A stretch of DNA of 64,000 nucleotides from Methanolobus halotolerans (lineage in GTDB: Archaea; Halobacteriota; Methanosarcinia; Methanosarcinales; Methanosarcinaceae), in assembly GCF_004745425.1 (NCBI RefSeq), contig NZ_PGGK01000002.1, positions 124,001 through 188,000 on the forward strand, given 5' to 3'. The notes under the pieces are model-generated. The model was given only the letters and a program-made list of their open reading frames with translations, did no database searches and had not been told where the DNA came from. Shown here in pieces: positions 17,899 through 27,772 of this stretch. Both the position numbers and the translations under genes were made by a program. Positions within the stretch are counted from its first letter, which is position 1, and each line of letters begins with the position of its first letter.

Positions 17899-18537
17899 AT
17901 GTTAAAGAATAGTCTTTTATTCGCTATGCTACTTGTTAGTATAACTTTGATTGTAACAGGATCTGCTTCAGCAGATGAAGATCAGACAATAGGAATTAAC
18001 TGCGTGGACGACGGAGAAAAGGAGTGCTTTGAAGAAACTGCCTGGGCAGCTGAGCATAAACCTGGAGGTGCTTACCGCTTTGTTGAGAGGGGCAACTGGG
18101 GCACATACGTCGATTACACTCTTGGTTCGTATAACGAAAGTATTCCAGGCAGGTATACAATCTATGCAGGACAGTCCAGCCAAGCTGGAACCCTGAAGGT
18201 ATATGACGACACTACACTTCAGGACGGAAAATACTATGGTACTATCTACGTTCAGTATGCCTACAATCAATCTGACTCTACTTACAAAGACGGATATAAT
18301 GGCTCATGGACTGGATTGACCGAGTATCACCTGCATGTGGCGGATTCACGTGATGGTATCCCCATGACCAGGAATGGAAATCCAATTCCCGGGCAGTTTG
18401 ACTATTCAGCTGAGTATAATGATAAAAAATCCAGTACTGACTGGATTGCAATAGATATAAATGGTTACGAGGATAGTGAAGTCTATATTGCTGCTCACAG
18501 TGTAGTGTGGTGGTGTGGATTCCCGGATTCAGCTTGA
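17899..18537 (+). CDS. secreted beta-rich protein of a methanogen surface family
   Basis: 212 aa. GGAGGT lies eight bases before ATG 17899, which settles the start; a further upstream ATG at 17869 lacks one. Signal peptide residues 1-25, with probable cleavage after ASA. The mature part opens with an EETAWA motif and contains a WGTYVDYT segment, AGTLKVYDD, LTEYHLHV, GNPIPGQF and YIAAHSVV, a pattern I associate with extracellular archaeal proteins that are usually annotated hypothetical. It has no C-terminal anchor or sorting signal, so release from the cell is likely. Four cysteines could form disulfides. Function unknown. Confidence 0.75.
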   Translation: MLKNSLLFAMLLVSITLIVTGSASADEDQTIGINCVDDGEKECFEETAWAAEHKPGGAYRFVERGNWGTYVDYTLGSYNESIPGRYTIYAGQSSQAGTLKVYDDTTLQDGKYYGTIYVQYAYNQSDSTYKDGYNGSWTGLTEYHLHVADSRDGIPMTRNGNPIPGQFDYSAEYNDKKSSTDWIAIDINGYEDSEVYIAAHSVVWWCGFPDSA

Positions 18538-18551
18538 ACACGATCCTGAAT

Positions 18552-18574
18552 GCCGGAGTGATTTGCACTCCGGC
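18552..18574 (+). terminator. hairpin downstream of the secreted-protein gene
   Basis: Perfect 9-bp inverted repeat GCCGGAGTG/CACTCCGGC with a five-base loop, 14 bases after the stop codon, followed by CATTCTTTAG. Position and strength support a terminator. Confidence 0.6.
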
Positions 18575-18922
18575 CATTCTTTAGTTCCCGTAAAGCTGGA
18601 AAGTTCTAAAAACATCGCGTACACTTTTTTATTGGAAGCAAAAGAATCGATTTTTGCAGAGTAATAGCAAAGGCGTTGCCATAGTTTGAGTTGTATATAC
18701 CCTAAAAATCAATGCGGGGATATAGTTAACAAGAAAAACGGAACTTTTATTTTAAATTTTTAATGTCCTGTTGACTAAAAACAAGAAAACCAAATTCTAT
18801 ACTAAACATTAGATTTTGTTTTATAGGATTAATTAGGTATCATTCACCCAAATTGGAACTAGTTATAAAAATAATAAATACAGTATTAAATTTATAGCTT
18901 TTTAACTTCGTAAAAAGGTCAT
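18575..18922. other. AT-rich intergenic region
   Basis: No gene seen. It carries the left copy of the 12-bp repeat that recurs at the tRNA-Gly 3' end. Confidence 0.4.
18706..18717 (+). repeat. 12-bp direct repeat, left copy (possible attachment-site relic)
   Basis: AAATCAATGCGG, identical to 19589-19600, where the last four bases are the 3' end of the tRNA-Gly gene. The two copies bracket an AT-rich 883-bp unit with a single ORF. Confidence 0.4.
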
Positions 18923-19558
18923 TTAATCTACGTCCTCATTGAAGCAATCTTCAGTCCAATTCCTAATTTTCCGTTTCTGTAAAAAAGACCTCATTTGTTT
19001 AGTTTTTAAATTTTCGGGAGTGATTTGTACAATGGAACCATCTTGTTTTGATTTTACCGAAAAAAATCGAGAAGCACCGATTGCTTCATCCTTATAGGCG
19101 AAAAAAGCTACAACTCGAATTTCCAGCTTTTCGATAGAACTGATGTCTGAAAGATTCAATTTCTGCAGGAGAGAATTAAATTTACCTACACAAATACGAC
19201 TCCCATGAGAAAAATTTCTTCGCTGAATACTCTGTGATTGCTCTATTTGTTTGTTGGTATCAAACTGACCGTAATCTTCAATTTTCTTTTTATATACCTT
19301 GTTATTTTTTCCATACCCAACCGCAAATATACATGTAACATCCATCATTTTTTCACTCAAATTTGTAAGTAAACAAAGCGAATTGTTACTGGTGCCCTGT
19401 GACTGTTGTATCAAAATCCTTGGGTAGTTTTGGTTGCGGTATTCGCGATACAAAAGGTGTGCGTAGAACCCCCAGATCACTACTGTAATGATATTAGTTA
19501 GAGGCGTGATAGTAGTAGCATTCTCACTAATCCAAGAAAAAAATTGTTCACCCACCAT
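18923..19558 (-). CDS. hypothetical single-pass membrane protein, 211 aa
   Basis: One hydrophobic segment near residues 17-36 (ITPLTNIITVVIWGFYAHLLY) followed by a charged soluble domain of about 170 residues. No family recognised. Codon use and the surrounding DNA are noticeably more AT-rich than the neighbouring genes, and the gene lies between the tRNA-Gly gene and an intergenic copy of its 3' flank, which suggests acquisition. Topology resembles the short phage or plasmid proteins with an N-terminal anchor and cytosolic domain, but that is only a general likeness. ATG 19558 is taken as the start; no strong SD. Confidence 0.6.
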   Translation of the reverse strand: MVGEQFFSWISENATTITPLTNIITVVIWGFYAHLLYREYRNQNYPRILIQQSQGTSNNSLCLLTNLSEKMMDVTCIFAVGYGKNNKVYKKKIEDYGQFDTNKQIEQSQSIQRRNFSHGSRICVGKFNSLLQKLNLSDISSIEKLEIRVVAFFAYKDEAIGASRFFSVKSKQDGSIVQITPENLKTKQMRSFLQKRKIRNWTEDCFNEDVD

Positions 19559-19588
19559 ACATCTTTACCTATGAATTCACTATATTAT

Positions 19589-19600
19589 AAATCAATGCGG
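19589..19600 (+). repeat. 12-bp direct repeat, right copy at tRNA-Gly 3' end
   Basis: AAATCAATGCGG; bases 19597-19600 are the terminal acceptor bases of the tRNA gene. Same sequence as 18706-18717 in the same orientation. Confidence 0.4.
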
Positions 19601-19666
19601 CTACCGGGAATCGAACCCGGGTTAGAGGCTTGGGAAGCCACTGTCATACCGCTAAACCACAGCCGC
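19597..19666 (-). tRNA. tRNA-Gly, anticodon CCC
   Basis: Cloverleaf read on the minus strand: acceptor GCGGCTG with TAGCCGC (last pair G-U), D arm, anticodon loop TTCCCAA with CCC at 19632-19634, and T arm CCGGG-TTCGATT-CCCGG. CCA is not encoded. The anticodon stem GTGGC/GCCTC contains one U-U opposition at positions 28-42, which is unusual. It reads GGG codons. No intron is visible. Confidence 0.9.
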
Positions 19667-19732
19667 ACAAAAAAGAGTAAGAAGAGTATGGCTTTTAAGA
19701 TTATAGATTTTATGGTGGTATCTTGATATATT

Positions 19733-20686
19733 TTATACGGAGTATCTTACTTTCTTGCTCTCAAACACAGTGGAATTATCGGCAACCCCTGTGAGGCCCA
19801 GTTCTTCGAGAATTATACTGATGAGCTGGTGTCTTGTTTTTTCCCTGCCTTCGAAGGTGGCTTTGTACTCGGTTATCAGTTTTACACCGTCCTTGTCAGA
19901 ACCCAGGTGGAAACGGGCGTCTGCGCAGCCGATAAGCCGGGATTTCTCCCTGATGTTCTCTATCCTTTCCTCGAGATATGAGGGGATATCCTTCAGGTAA
20001 AGGTCAAAGCTCAGTTTGAAATTACCCTTTCCGTGATTCCGTATGGTTTTCTCCAGGAAGGTCTTGTTCGGTATCTTGTAAAAATCGTTATACACGTATG
20101 GATACGGGTCCACCACAACATAGAAGAGTCCTATGTGTTTGACGATCCCCTCTTCATCCCCTACCTCGATATAGTCACCTATCTTGAATGGTTTCTTTGT
20201 CAGCAGTATGAACCATGCGAAGTAGGAGAATATTATATCCCTGAGCGCAAAGGCAAAACCGGTGGTGAGCAGACCAAGGAATATAGCTATGTTCTGGATA
20301 CCGATGCCAAGCTGCCAGAAAACAACCAGCACAGCTACCGAATATATAAATGCCATATACATCTTACTGAGCAGGATCTTCTCTTCCTGCTCGCCTGCAC
20401 TACCAAAACTGTCGGGGATCAGGTATACTGTCAGCCTGATGAACACTGTTGCCATAATGTATGACATCAGTACGATGACAATGGCTTCCAGAAATACAAG
20501 GACCAGGTCGGGAACCATTATCAGTTCCCGGCCGCTGGCGATAATCACAGCTTCGAGCGGCAGGACCCCAAAAAGGAAAAGCAGGACCATCCTGCTGAAA
20601 TCCTTATTGAATATCCGGGTCTTATCCTTCAATTTCTTTAGTGCTTCATCAGCAGGGTTCTTTCGGAGTAAGTTCTTAATGGGCAT
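19733..20686 (-). CDS. MscS-family mechanosensitive channel
   Basis: 317 aa. Membrane segments at about 33-52, 62-88 and 108-130, then the pore-lining TM3 with the Gly/Ala-rich GLLTTGFAFALRDIIFSYFAWFI pattern near 140-162, and the beta domain (FKIGDYIEVGDEEGIVKHIGLFYVVV; IPNKTFLEKTIRNH). It gates in response to membrane tension and protects against osmotic downshock. The C-terminal cytosolic domain is complete. It is the last gene of a leftward series after SepCysS, 65 bases apart. Start ATG 20686; a second possibility is not evident. Confidence 0.92.
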   Translation of the reverse strand: MPIKNLLRKNPADEALKKLKDKTRIFNKDFSRMVLLFLFGVLPLEAVIIASGRELIMVPDLVLVFLEAIVIVLMSYIMATVFIRLTVYLIPDSFGSAGEQEEKILLSKMYMAFIYSVAVLVVFWQLGIGIQNIAIFLGLLTTGFAFALRDIIFSYFAWFILLTKKPFKIGDYIEVGDEEGIVKHIGLFYVVVDPYPYVYNDFYKIPNKTFLEKTIRNHGKGNFKLSFDLYLKDIPSYLEERIENIREKSRLIGCADARFHLGSDKDGVKLITEYKATFEGREKTRHQLISIILEELGLTGVADNSTVFESKKVRYSV

Positions 20687-20751
20687 ATCTGATTACTTTT
20701 TGCGTGGTCAAAAGGTTTCCGACTTTTTGATCGCCAGTAAACAGAAGGGCC

Positions 20752-21972
<1,221 letters not shown>

Positions 21973-21992
21973 TTATGAGCATTCGTTAAAAA

Positions 21993-22568
21993 CTATCCGT
22001 ATATCTTCTGCATGAGCCATACCATATTCCTGCCAAGGGTTCGCATGGTCTGCACGCCTTCCTCATCTAATGCAACATCGCCTTTTGCAAGACCGATGCC
22101 AATATTCCAGTAACTTGAACCCGGAACTATCATCTGGTTTATGCCGAAGAAGTGATTCAGCGTATCATATACATGCATCGAACCCGCTCTGCGGACAGCT
22201 ACAACAGCAGCTCCGGTTTTCCTGGCAAGCATATCCCCGTTCGCTTTGGATACAAAACCAGCCCTGTCCATCAGTGCTTTCATCTCTGCTGTGACATCCG
22301 CGAAATAAGTAGGAGATGCAAGTATGATACCATCCGCCTCTCCCATCTTAGCGATCCACCTGTTCACAGGATCATCGTCGAATATACATTTGCGATCCTT
22401 GCGATCGAAGCACTTCATGCAGGCTGTACAACCTCGCAGTTTCTCACCCGTGAGATTTACCATTTCGGTCTCAATTCCTCCCTTTGCAAGTTCATCGAAC
22501 ACAAAGTTGACAAGCATAGAAGTGTTCCCGTCTTTTCTCGGACTACCGTTAAAAGCAACTACCTTCAT
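21993..22568 (-). CDS. iron-sulfur flavoprotein (Isf family)
   Basis: 191 aa NADPH-dependent FMN-reductase fold. The FMN phosphate loop is near the start ([13 protein letters not shown]) and the compact cysteine motif of Isf follows: C47, C50, C53 and C61 (Cx2Cx2Cx7C), binding one 4Fe-4S cluster. [18 protein letters not shown] is the usual dimer/FMN block. Methanosarcina Isf transfers electrons from ferredoxin and is linked to oxygen defence; the donor here is not known. Codirectional with SepCysS, 36 bases ahead of it. ATG 22568 is followed by the conserved [10 protein letters not shown]. Confidence 0.9.
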   Translation of the reverse strand: MKVVAFNGSPRKDGNTSMLVNFVFDELAKGGIETEMVNLTGEKLRGCTACMKCFDRKDRKCIFDDDPVNRWIAKMGEADGIILASPTYFADVTAEMKALMDRAGFVSKANGDMLARKTGAAVVAVRRAGSMHVYDTLNHFFGINQMIVPGSSYWNIGIGLAKGDVALDEEGVQTMRTLGRNMVWLMQKIYG

Positions 22569-22664
22569 TGTACCTCACTTTTGGAATCTTATCAGTTATC
22601 ATACCATCACAGACATAACAATGACCATAAGAACAAAACCATGAAGCGGTAGAAAAAAACAAAG

Positions 22665-22685
22665 CCTTCCTGAATATCAGGAAGG
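22665..22685 (-). terminator. rpoL terminator
   Basis: Perfect 9-bp inverted repeat CCTTCCTGA-ATA-TCAGGAAGG. On the minus strand it is followed by CTTTGTTTTTTTC, a strong T-run, 26 bases after the rpoL stop. Confidence 0.8.
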
Positions 22686-22710
22686 TGCACCTTGTGGTGT
22701 CTTTTCGAAC

Positions 22711-22989
22711 TTATGCGTTAACTGCACCGGTAAAAACCGAAATGAACTCATCACATTGGGAAACAAGGTTTTTCAGTGCATCCTTCACAACGTCTATAGG
22801 ATCAGTACCGTCTGTTTTTACAAACAGTACGGGATCACTTATGGATACATGTTTCATGTCATAGGTTGCAATCTGCACCCTGTTGTCATCAAGGAGAACT
22901 GATTTTAGCATATTAAGAAGAGTATGGGTTTCTCCTATGATCTCGATATGCATTTCGTCATCAGTTTTATCAATGATTTTTAGTTCCAT
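22711..22989 (-). CDS. rpoL: DNA-directed RNA polymerase subunit L
   Basis: 92-aa archaeal Rpo11/RpoL, the partner of RpoD in the assembly platform of RNA polymerase (Rpb11/AC19 family). Typical features are the D/E-rich first strand, GETHTLLNMLKSVLLDD near residues 19-35, and the strand with DPVLFVKTDG. Length is normal. It follows the Csl4 gene with about 40 bases between, a common archaeal arrangement, and is closed by a strong hairpin terminator. Confidence 0.93.
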   Translation of the reverse strand: MELKIIDKTDDEMHIEIIGETHTLLNMLKSVLLDDNRVQIATYDMKHVSISDPVLFVKTDGTDPIDVVKDALKNLVSQCDEFISVFTGAVNA

Positions 22990-23031
22990 CTTTATCTCAC
23001 CTGAATTTGATTATTATTAGATAACATAGTA

Positions 23032-23703
23032 TTACAAAATGCCGGTTCCGTAGTCAGAGGATAGCTTCCTTTTCTCGGTGCGTCCGCATGCCGGACATTT
23101 CAGCCTGTTACCTTCCAGTTCAAGAACGGTCCTGCATCTGGAACAGTAAGCTTTCATCACACCAAGCGATTTCTCTGATGTACTAAGGCGCATGTTCTGG
23201 GTGTTTATGACCTTTGCCTTAACAACGTCAGACATAGAGAATTCCTGTGAAAGGTTCTTAACATACGAATCCCTGACATTGGAAACATGAATCGCTGCAG
23301 GGCCATTCATCTGGAACTCACGGTCCCCCTTACCCTTAATGCCACCGATATCAACCAGAACGACAGAATCGCGCAAATTGGTTATTCCGCCAATCACGAT
23401 ATCACCCTCACACAGCTCGGGAGGAGTCTTTGTTTTAGGAACTACCGAAATTTCCCTTGATTTCCTGTCAATATGCACATATCCGGTGCCAATTGAATGG
23501 ATATCCCCTACGTCCACATACGTTCCGTTTCCCGCTGTGAACTCTTCAGTAGTACCTACAAGGTCACCGGGCATGACAAAATGTTTTTCATCTTCGCTCA
23601 TCGTATCTTCTTCCGTGGATGCGTTATCTGGTTGCTTCTCTTCTGTATCACGTTCTTTCGTATCTTTCTCAGAGTCTTCTACAATGACCTTTTCTTTCTT
23701 CAC
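23032..23703 (-). CDS. csl4: exosome RNA-binding subunit Csl4
   Basis: Cap subunit of the archaeal exosome that tethers RNA and DnaG. The core starts at VMPGDLVGTTEEF (residue about 44), followed by an S1-like OB domain (GDIVIGGITNLRDSVVLVDIGG) and a C-terminal zinc ribbon with CSRC near 187-190 and CPAC near 204-207. The first 43 residues are acidic and lysine-rich and not conserved. The frame stays open upstream for another 45 codons to about 23840 with many Arg/Lys codons but no ATG/GTG/TTG; GTG 23703 is used here, and ATG 23601 (MSEDEKHF) is the alternative. Confidence 0.9.
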   Translation of the reverse strand: MKKEKVIVEDSEKDTKERDTEEKQPDNASTEEDTMSEDEKHFVMPGDLVGTTEEFTAGNGTYVDVGDIHSIGTGYVHIDRKSREISVVPKTKTPPELCEGDIVIGGITNLRDSVVLVDIGGIKGKGDREFQMNGPAAIHVSNVRDSYVKNLSQEFSMSDVVKAKVINTQNMRLSTSEKSLGVMKAYCSRCRTVLELEGNRLKCPACGRTEKRKLSSDYGTGIL

Positions 23704-23934
23704 AGACTCATCCTGAGACAGAGAAGTTTCAGCAGATTTGTCAACTTCACCGATCTGTTCATCCCCGGAACCGGAAGATTTGATCTTTCTGCGTGAAGTT
23801 TTTCGTCTATTTCTTATTCTAATTAGAATCCCTCGTATAACACTGAAATTCGTATAATGCTTATGGTATTGAGATCAATTTCAAAATTTGAAAATATGTT
23901 TCTTTCAAATAAGACTGCATTATGCTTTAAGGAT

Positions 23935-24522
23935 TTATCGCATAATACGGTATACTTCTACATTGATTGTCTCTACTTCCTTTTTGTGGAATTTGAACGT
24001 TCTTTTCAGTGGAAACCCCGTTGTATACCAGTCACTTATCCGGGCATCTCCTATGAACTTTCCGATAAAATCATGGCTCCCACAATTATGAATAGAATAC
24101 ACCACATCACTGGTCCTCAATGCACTTAAAAGGAACGGTCGGTCGTTACCCTTAGCCTGTGCACCGAATGGAGGATTCATAACAACCGTATGAGCATGCC
24201 CCTGCACCCCGGAAATATCACAATGCCTGAACTCCACATCCACACCCATTTTTTCCGCATTCTTCGCGGCGATCTCCAGGGCTTTTCTGTCGAGGTCAAA
24301 ACCGATCACATACTCCGCCCCAAGCAACTTTGCACCTATTGCAAGTATGCCGGTCCCGCATCCTAGGTCAAAGACAGTATCGCCGAGGTCACCCTGCATA
24401 TAGGCAAAGTGCAAAAGCTCCGCGGCCAGTACCGCAGGGGTTGTGTACTGTTCAAGTGCGGCATTCGGGGAATCGAAGCCCTTAACTTGCTCAAGCAATA
24501 TCTCAAGTTTACGCTGTTTCAC
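23935..24522 (-). CDS. METTL5/COG2263-type adenine-N6 RNA methyltransferase
   Basis: 195 aa class I SAM methyltransferase. SAM motif I VFDLGCGTGILAIGA at residues about 49-63, acidic motif II GFDLDRKAL, and the catalytic NPPF motif (VVMNPPFGAQAKGNDRPFL), the signature of amino-directed adenine methylation. The archaeal/eukaryotic METTL5 group modifies small-subunit rRNA. It follows dph2 with a 6-base gap, so the two are co-transcribed; linkage with translation genes on both sides fits a role in ribosome modification. Confidence 0.88.
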   Translation of the reverse strand: MKQRKLEILLEQVKGFDSPNAALEQYTTPAVLAAELLHFAYMQGDLGDTVFDLGCGTGILAIGAKLLGAEYVIGFDLDRKALEIAAKNAEKMGVDVEFRHCDISGVQGHAHTVVMNPPFGAQAKGNDRPFLLSALRTSDVVYSIHNCGSHDFIGKFIGDARISDWYTTGFPLKRTFKFHKKEVETINVEVYRIMR

Positions 24523-24528
24523 AGAAGA

Positions 24529-25521
24529 TCACTCCCCCAGGATCTCATCGAAGACAAGGTTATCCCACTCTTTCTCCCCCAGGACGATCTCGAACTCCTG
24601 AGGAGTGAGCATAGGAGCATTGAACCTGCCTACCTCATCCACAGCAAGTCTTGGGCATGCAGTATTCACGAAGGCATCTACCTTGAACTGCAACAACTGG
24701 TCAGGTGTCACCAGGTCCATGGAAAGTATGTGGGCCTGCTTTTGATGATTTAATGCCAGAGTCTTCAGGCCCTCTGCCAATTCAAATCTTTCCTGGCCCG
24801 GTTTTGAAGATACGATTATACCGAAAATATTTGCATCCAGGGATTTTGCTATGACCGCACTTCTCTGCCGGAGTATCCTTGAAGGATCGACCTCACGTAC
24901 CTCATTGATAAAAGGATCTGCCACCAGCACCCTCTTCCCGGTAGAAAGTGATACTCCAAGCGGATGGAACTCTCCGCTGCCGATGTAGAGATATTCGTCA
25001 CATTCCCCGTCCCGGGCTGCAGAGAAGTTGCACCCCAGCACCTGTCCGGGATACGCTATCTTGCTGTCACCGGTGCCGATCATACACTCTTTCCCTCCAC
25101 GTTCCAGAATACTGCAGGCATCCTCCAGTTTATGTACGTGCTGGACAGTCGTGATGAGACCTATCCGATGTTCTTTAAGTTTACAGACAGATTTTTTGAC
25201 AACCTCAATGATATCAGCATCTGAGCGGGCCTCAATGAAATAGACTTTACTTTCAAGCGAATTATCATCAAGCTGTGCATGTCCGAAATGGAACATGATG
25301 TCCACCTTTCCCAGTAAGGCCACATCAAGGTCGCAGGCACCAAAACACGGATTACCTGATATGATCACCCTGGCTTGTGTTTCCTCTTCAATATGTGCCG
25401 CGATTACGGGAGACCTGCGTTTGAAACCTTCCGGGAACTGCAGTCCGACAAGCCCGGCATCAGTGTCCTTGATGATGGATACAATGCGTCCGATCTCAAA
25501 ATCAAAGTTCTCTTTTTGCAT
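24529..25521 (-). CDS. dph2: diphthamide synthase Dph2 (3-amino-3-carboxypropyl-histidine synthase)
   Basis: 330 aa. This non-classical 4Fe-4S SAM enzyme adds the 3-amino-3-carboxypropyl group of SAM to a histidine of elongation factor 2. The three cluster cysteines lie in three separate motifs: [16 protein letters not shown] and [11 protein letters not shown]. The frame runs upstream to 25656, but ATG 25521 (MQKENFDFE) sits one base after the stop of hpt and gives the family's usual N-terminus; the extension is the overlapping hpt region read in another phase. The EF2 modification pathway is completed elsewhere. Confidence 0.92.
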   Translation of the reverse strand: MQKENFDFEIGRIVSIIKDTDAGLVGLQFPEGFKRRSPVIAAHIEEETQARVIISGNPCFGACDLDVALLGKVDIMFHFGHAQLDDNSLESKVYFIEARSDADIIEVVKKSVCKLKEHRIGLITTVQHVHKLEDACSILERGGKECMIGTGDSKIAYPGQVLGCNFSAARDGECDEYLYIGSGEFHPLGVSLSTGKRVLVADPFINEVREVDPSRILRQRSAVIAKSLDANIFGIIVSSKPGQERFELAEGLKTLALNHQKQAHILSMDLVTPDQLLQFKVDAFVNTACPRLAVDEVGRFNAPMLTPQEFEIVLGEKEWDNLVFDEILGE

Positions 25522-25522
25522 A

Positions 25523-26077
25523 TCAATCCTCGATCGAAACCCCGTTTTCATCAACACTAATGCGTACCAGGGTCTTAACCTCAAATCCCATGTCCCGCAT
25601 CCGGGAAACTCCTTCACCCCTCTCGAGAACAACAACAGTATCGCAGACCTCAGCACCCATACTTTTCAGGGCGGTGATAAGTGCCATCAGAGTTCCTCCT
25701 GTGCTGACCACATCGTCCACAATAAGTACACGATCTCCGTTTTTGATCGCATTTATGTAGAGTTCACCCTTGGAGTAACCTGTCTGCTGGGACAGGAGTA
25801 TCTCGCCGTCCAGTTCGTATGATCGTTTGCGGATGATGGAAAAAGGAATGCCGGTTTTCAGGGAAAGAGCTGTAGCAAGCGGAATACCCATAGCTTCGAT
25901 AGCGATTATCCGGTCAACATCCATATCGGCTATTTGCACTATATGATCTGTGATCTCTTCCAGCAGATCCGGCTCAAGGAAAGGAACCCCATCGGCTATG
26001 GGATGAATGAAATAGTAATATTCCCCCCTGCGGACAATAGGAGCATTCAGCAACGAATCACAAAGTTTTTCCAGCAT
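25523..26077 (-). CDS. hpt: hypoxanthine/guanine phosphoribosyltransferase (archaeal Hpt)
   Basis: 184 aa purine salvage enzyme of the archaeal HGPRTase family, related to APRT. The start [26 protein letters not shown] is characteristic, and the PRPP loop [18 protein letters not shown] is at residues about 117-134. An in-frame ATG at 26137 would add 20 residues that do not resemble the family, so ATG 26077 is used. It leads a four-gene leftward run hpt-dph2-methyltransferase. Function: salvage of hypoxanthine and guanine to IMP and GMP. Confidence 0.9.
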   Translation of the reverse strand: MLEKLCDSLLNAPIVRRGEYYYFIHPIADGVPFLEPDLLEEITDHIVQIADMDVDRIIAIEAMGIPLATALSLKTGIPFSIIRKRSYELDGEILLSQQTGYSKGELYINAIKNGDRVLIVDDVVSTGGTLMALITALKSMGAEVCDTVVVLERGEGVSRMRDMGFEVKTLVRISVDENGVSIED

Positions 26078-26158
26078 AATTATGGCTTTTACTGCCTGCC
26101 AATATATAAAACCAGGCTGTAAACTCTCCCCGGACAAATAACTTTGAAGCAGGCAAAG

Positions 26159-27760
26159 TCACACCACTGCAGAGGTGGTCTTTGAATTTCTCTCATCACA
26201 TATGGCTGAATAGATATCTTCCTTACTGAGGGAACCCGGATGATAATAACTGCCACTGCTCTGCGCAGCAACATCCCTGGAGAGTTTTGAGCCGCTCTTG
26301 CTTATATCGATTACAAGTATATTGATATGATGTTGGGACACTTGCCTGCAGACCTGCATTATTTCCCTTCTGATGTTGCCTCCCAGATTCAAAGAGCAGT
26401 TAGCAGTCCCATCCGTGACAAGGACCATAATCGGTACAGCTGAAGGTTCTTTTTTCAGCTCCCTTTGGAGAGTGTCAAGCCCGGCGAGCATACCTGATGC
26501 AAGGGGTGTCGTACCACCGAAAGGGACCTTCTCCAGGTATCTCTTGGCAGCTTCCACTGACGAAGTGAAGGGAAGCACAAGTTCTGCAGACCTGCCACAA
26601 TAAGTTACCAGGGAAACCCTGTCACGTTTCTGATAAGCATCCTTCAACAGGGCTATAACCACATCTGTGGTGATCCGTATCTTCTCATGGTCATCCATGG
26701 AACCGGAAGTATCAAAGACAATGTTTATCAGGCTGGAAATACGCCTCCTGCGCACCTTCTCTCTGATGTCGCTCTTCCTTATCTCGATCTTCCCGTCCTT
26801 TGCATGCAAAGCTGCCGCACGTACGGTCGGTGCAATGGCAATGTCTGTGATCTTCTCTCCCGGCATTCTGTACCTGACATACCGGCCACGTTTTCCCTTG
26901 GTCAGTACTTCCGCACGCCTCCCGGATTTTAATCTGCCTGATGCTAGCTTTTTCTTCTGGGAGTTCCTGGCGAAATCATTGAGGATCTTTGCTACCACAT
27001 GGCCATCCTGCTTATTCCTCTGTATTTTTTCAGGCAGGTAATCAGGAAACAGACTTCCCTGCTCCTGTGAGAATGAGACTGCTGATGACTCATATTCACC
27101 CCCGGGAACATACTTCTTAGGAGTAAGCTCCACAATTATCCCGGTCTCACTGTCACAAGGAACTTGCGAAAACATATCCAATGAACGGTTTTCCTCCGGC
27201 ATCACTGTTAACTCTTTATCAGAAGAATTTATCTTTCCGTTCAGAGATATGGATTTCCCGGCCTTCAGGATAGCACTGTCATAAAACGGATTTGAGCATA
27301 CATGAGAGTTCTCTGCCAGGGACTTGTCCCGTATAACTGAAGCAGATTCCCTCTCAATCGTTGCATTTGATGTTGTTTCAACCGGAATTTGTTCATCCAG
27401 GGAAACTTCACTTGCCAGAGTATTTCCGGACCCTCCTGACAAAGATGTATCTATCCCGAACAAAGACTGGTCATAGGTAGTATTCCTTTCCAGGAACGTC
27501 TTGAAGAAAAGGACCGTATCCACCTGCAGGTAATCGGAATCGGCTATGAAGTAAACAGCCTCTATTTCTGCGGGTCTTAATTGCTCGACATTGGAATACA
27601 GCAGATTATAGAGCGTATCCGTATCCTCTCTGGAGATATCCGATACTTGTTTTCTGGGAATGCGCAGGCCAAGTACAGGTTCACCTATGTGCATCACCCT
27701 GATATCATGGTCCCTTGAAAGATTCCTGCGCAGGCGCATAATGGTTTCTTCGTGGCTCAT
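26159..27760 (-). CDS. VWA-domain Mg/Co-chelatase-like subunit (ChlD/BchD-like, short form)
   Basis: 533 aa. The C-terminal third (about 335-530) is a von Willebrand A domain with a complete MIDAS start FDTSGSMDD and TPLASGML, LVTDGTANC. The N-terminal 330 residues lack the AAA module found in full ChlD and contain a low-complexity acidic and Ser-rich stretch. It overlaps functionally with the ChlI-like gene immediately upstream (12 bases apart). In methanogens such pairs are thought to power CobN-type cobalt chelation, since there is no chlorophyll; no CobN is in the window, so this is inferred. Confidence 0.85.
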   Translation of the reverse strand: MSHEETIMRLRRNLSRDHDIRVMHIGEPVLGLRIPRKQVSDISREDTDTLYNLLYSNVEQLRPAEIEAVYFIADSDYLQVDTVLFFKTFLERNTTYDQSLFGIDTSLSGGSGNTLASEVSLDEQIPVETTSNATIERESASVIRDKSLAENSHVCSNPFYDSAILKAGKSISLNGKINSSDKELTVMPEENRSLDMFSQVPCDSETGIIVELTPKKYVPGGEYESSAVSFSQEQGSLFPDYLPEKIQRNKQDGHVVAKILNDFARNSQKKKLASGRLKSGRRAEVLTKGKRGRYVRYRMPGEKITDIAIAPTVRAAALHAKDGKIEIRKSDIREKVRRRRISSLINIVFDTSGSMDDHEKIRITTDVVIALLKDAYQKRDRVSLVTYCGRSAELVLPFTSSVEAAKRYLEKVPFGGTTPLASGMLAGLDTLQRELKKEPSAVPIMVLVTDGTANCSLNLGGNIRREIMQVCRQVSQHHINILVIDISKSGSKLSRDVAAQSSGSYYHPGSLSKEDIYSAICDERNSKTTSAVV

Positions 27761-27772
27761 TCCCCACCTTAC

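Noticed and set aside
23704-23850. N-terminal extension of Csl4 or a third AUA start
   Set aside because: The frame is open and basic, but the candidate ATA codons lack a well-spaced SD and the extension is not part of the family.
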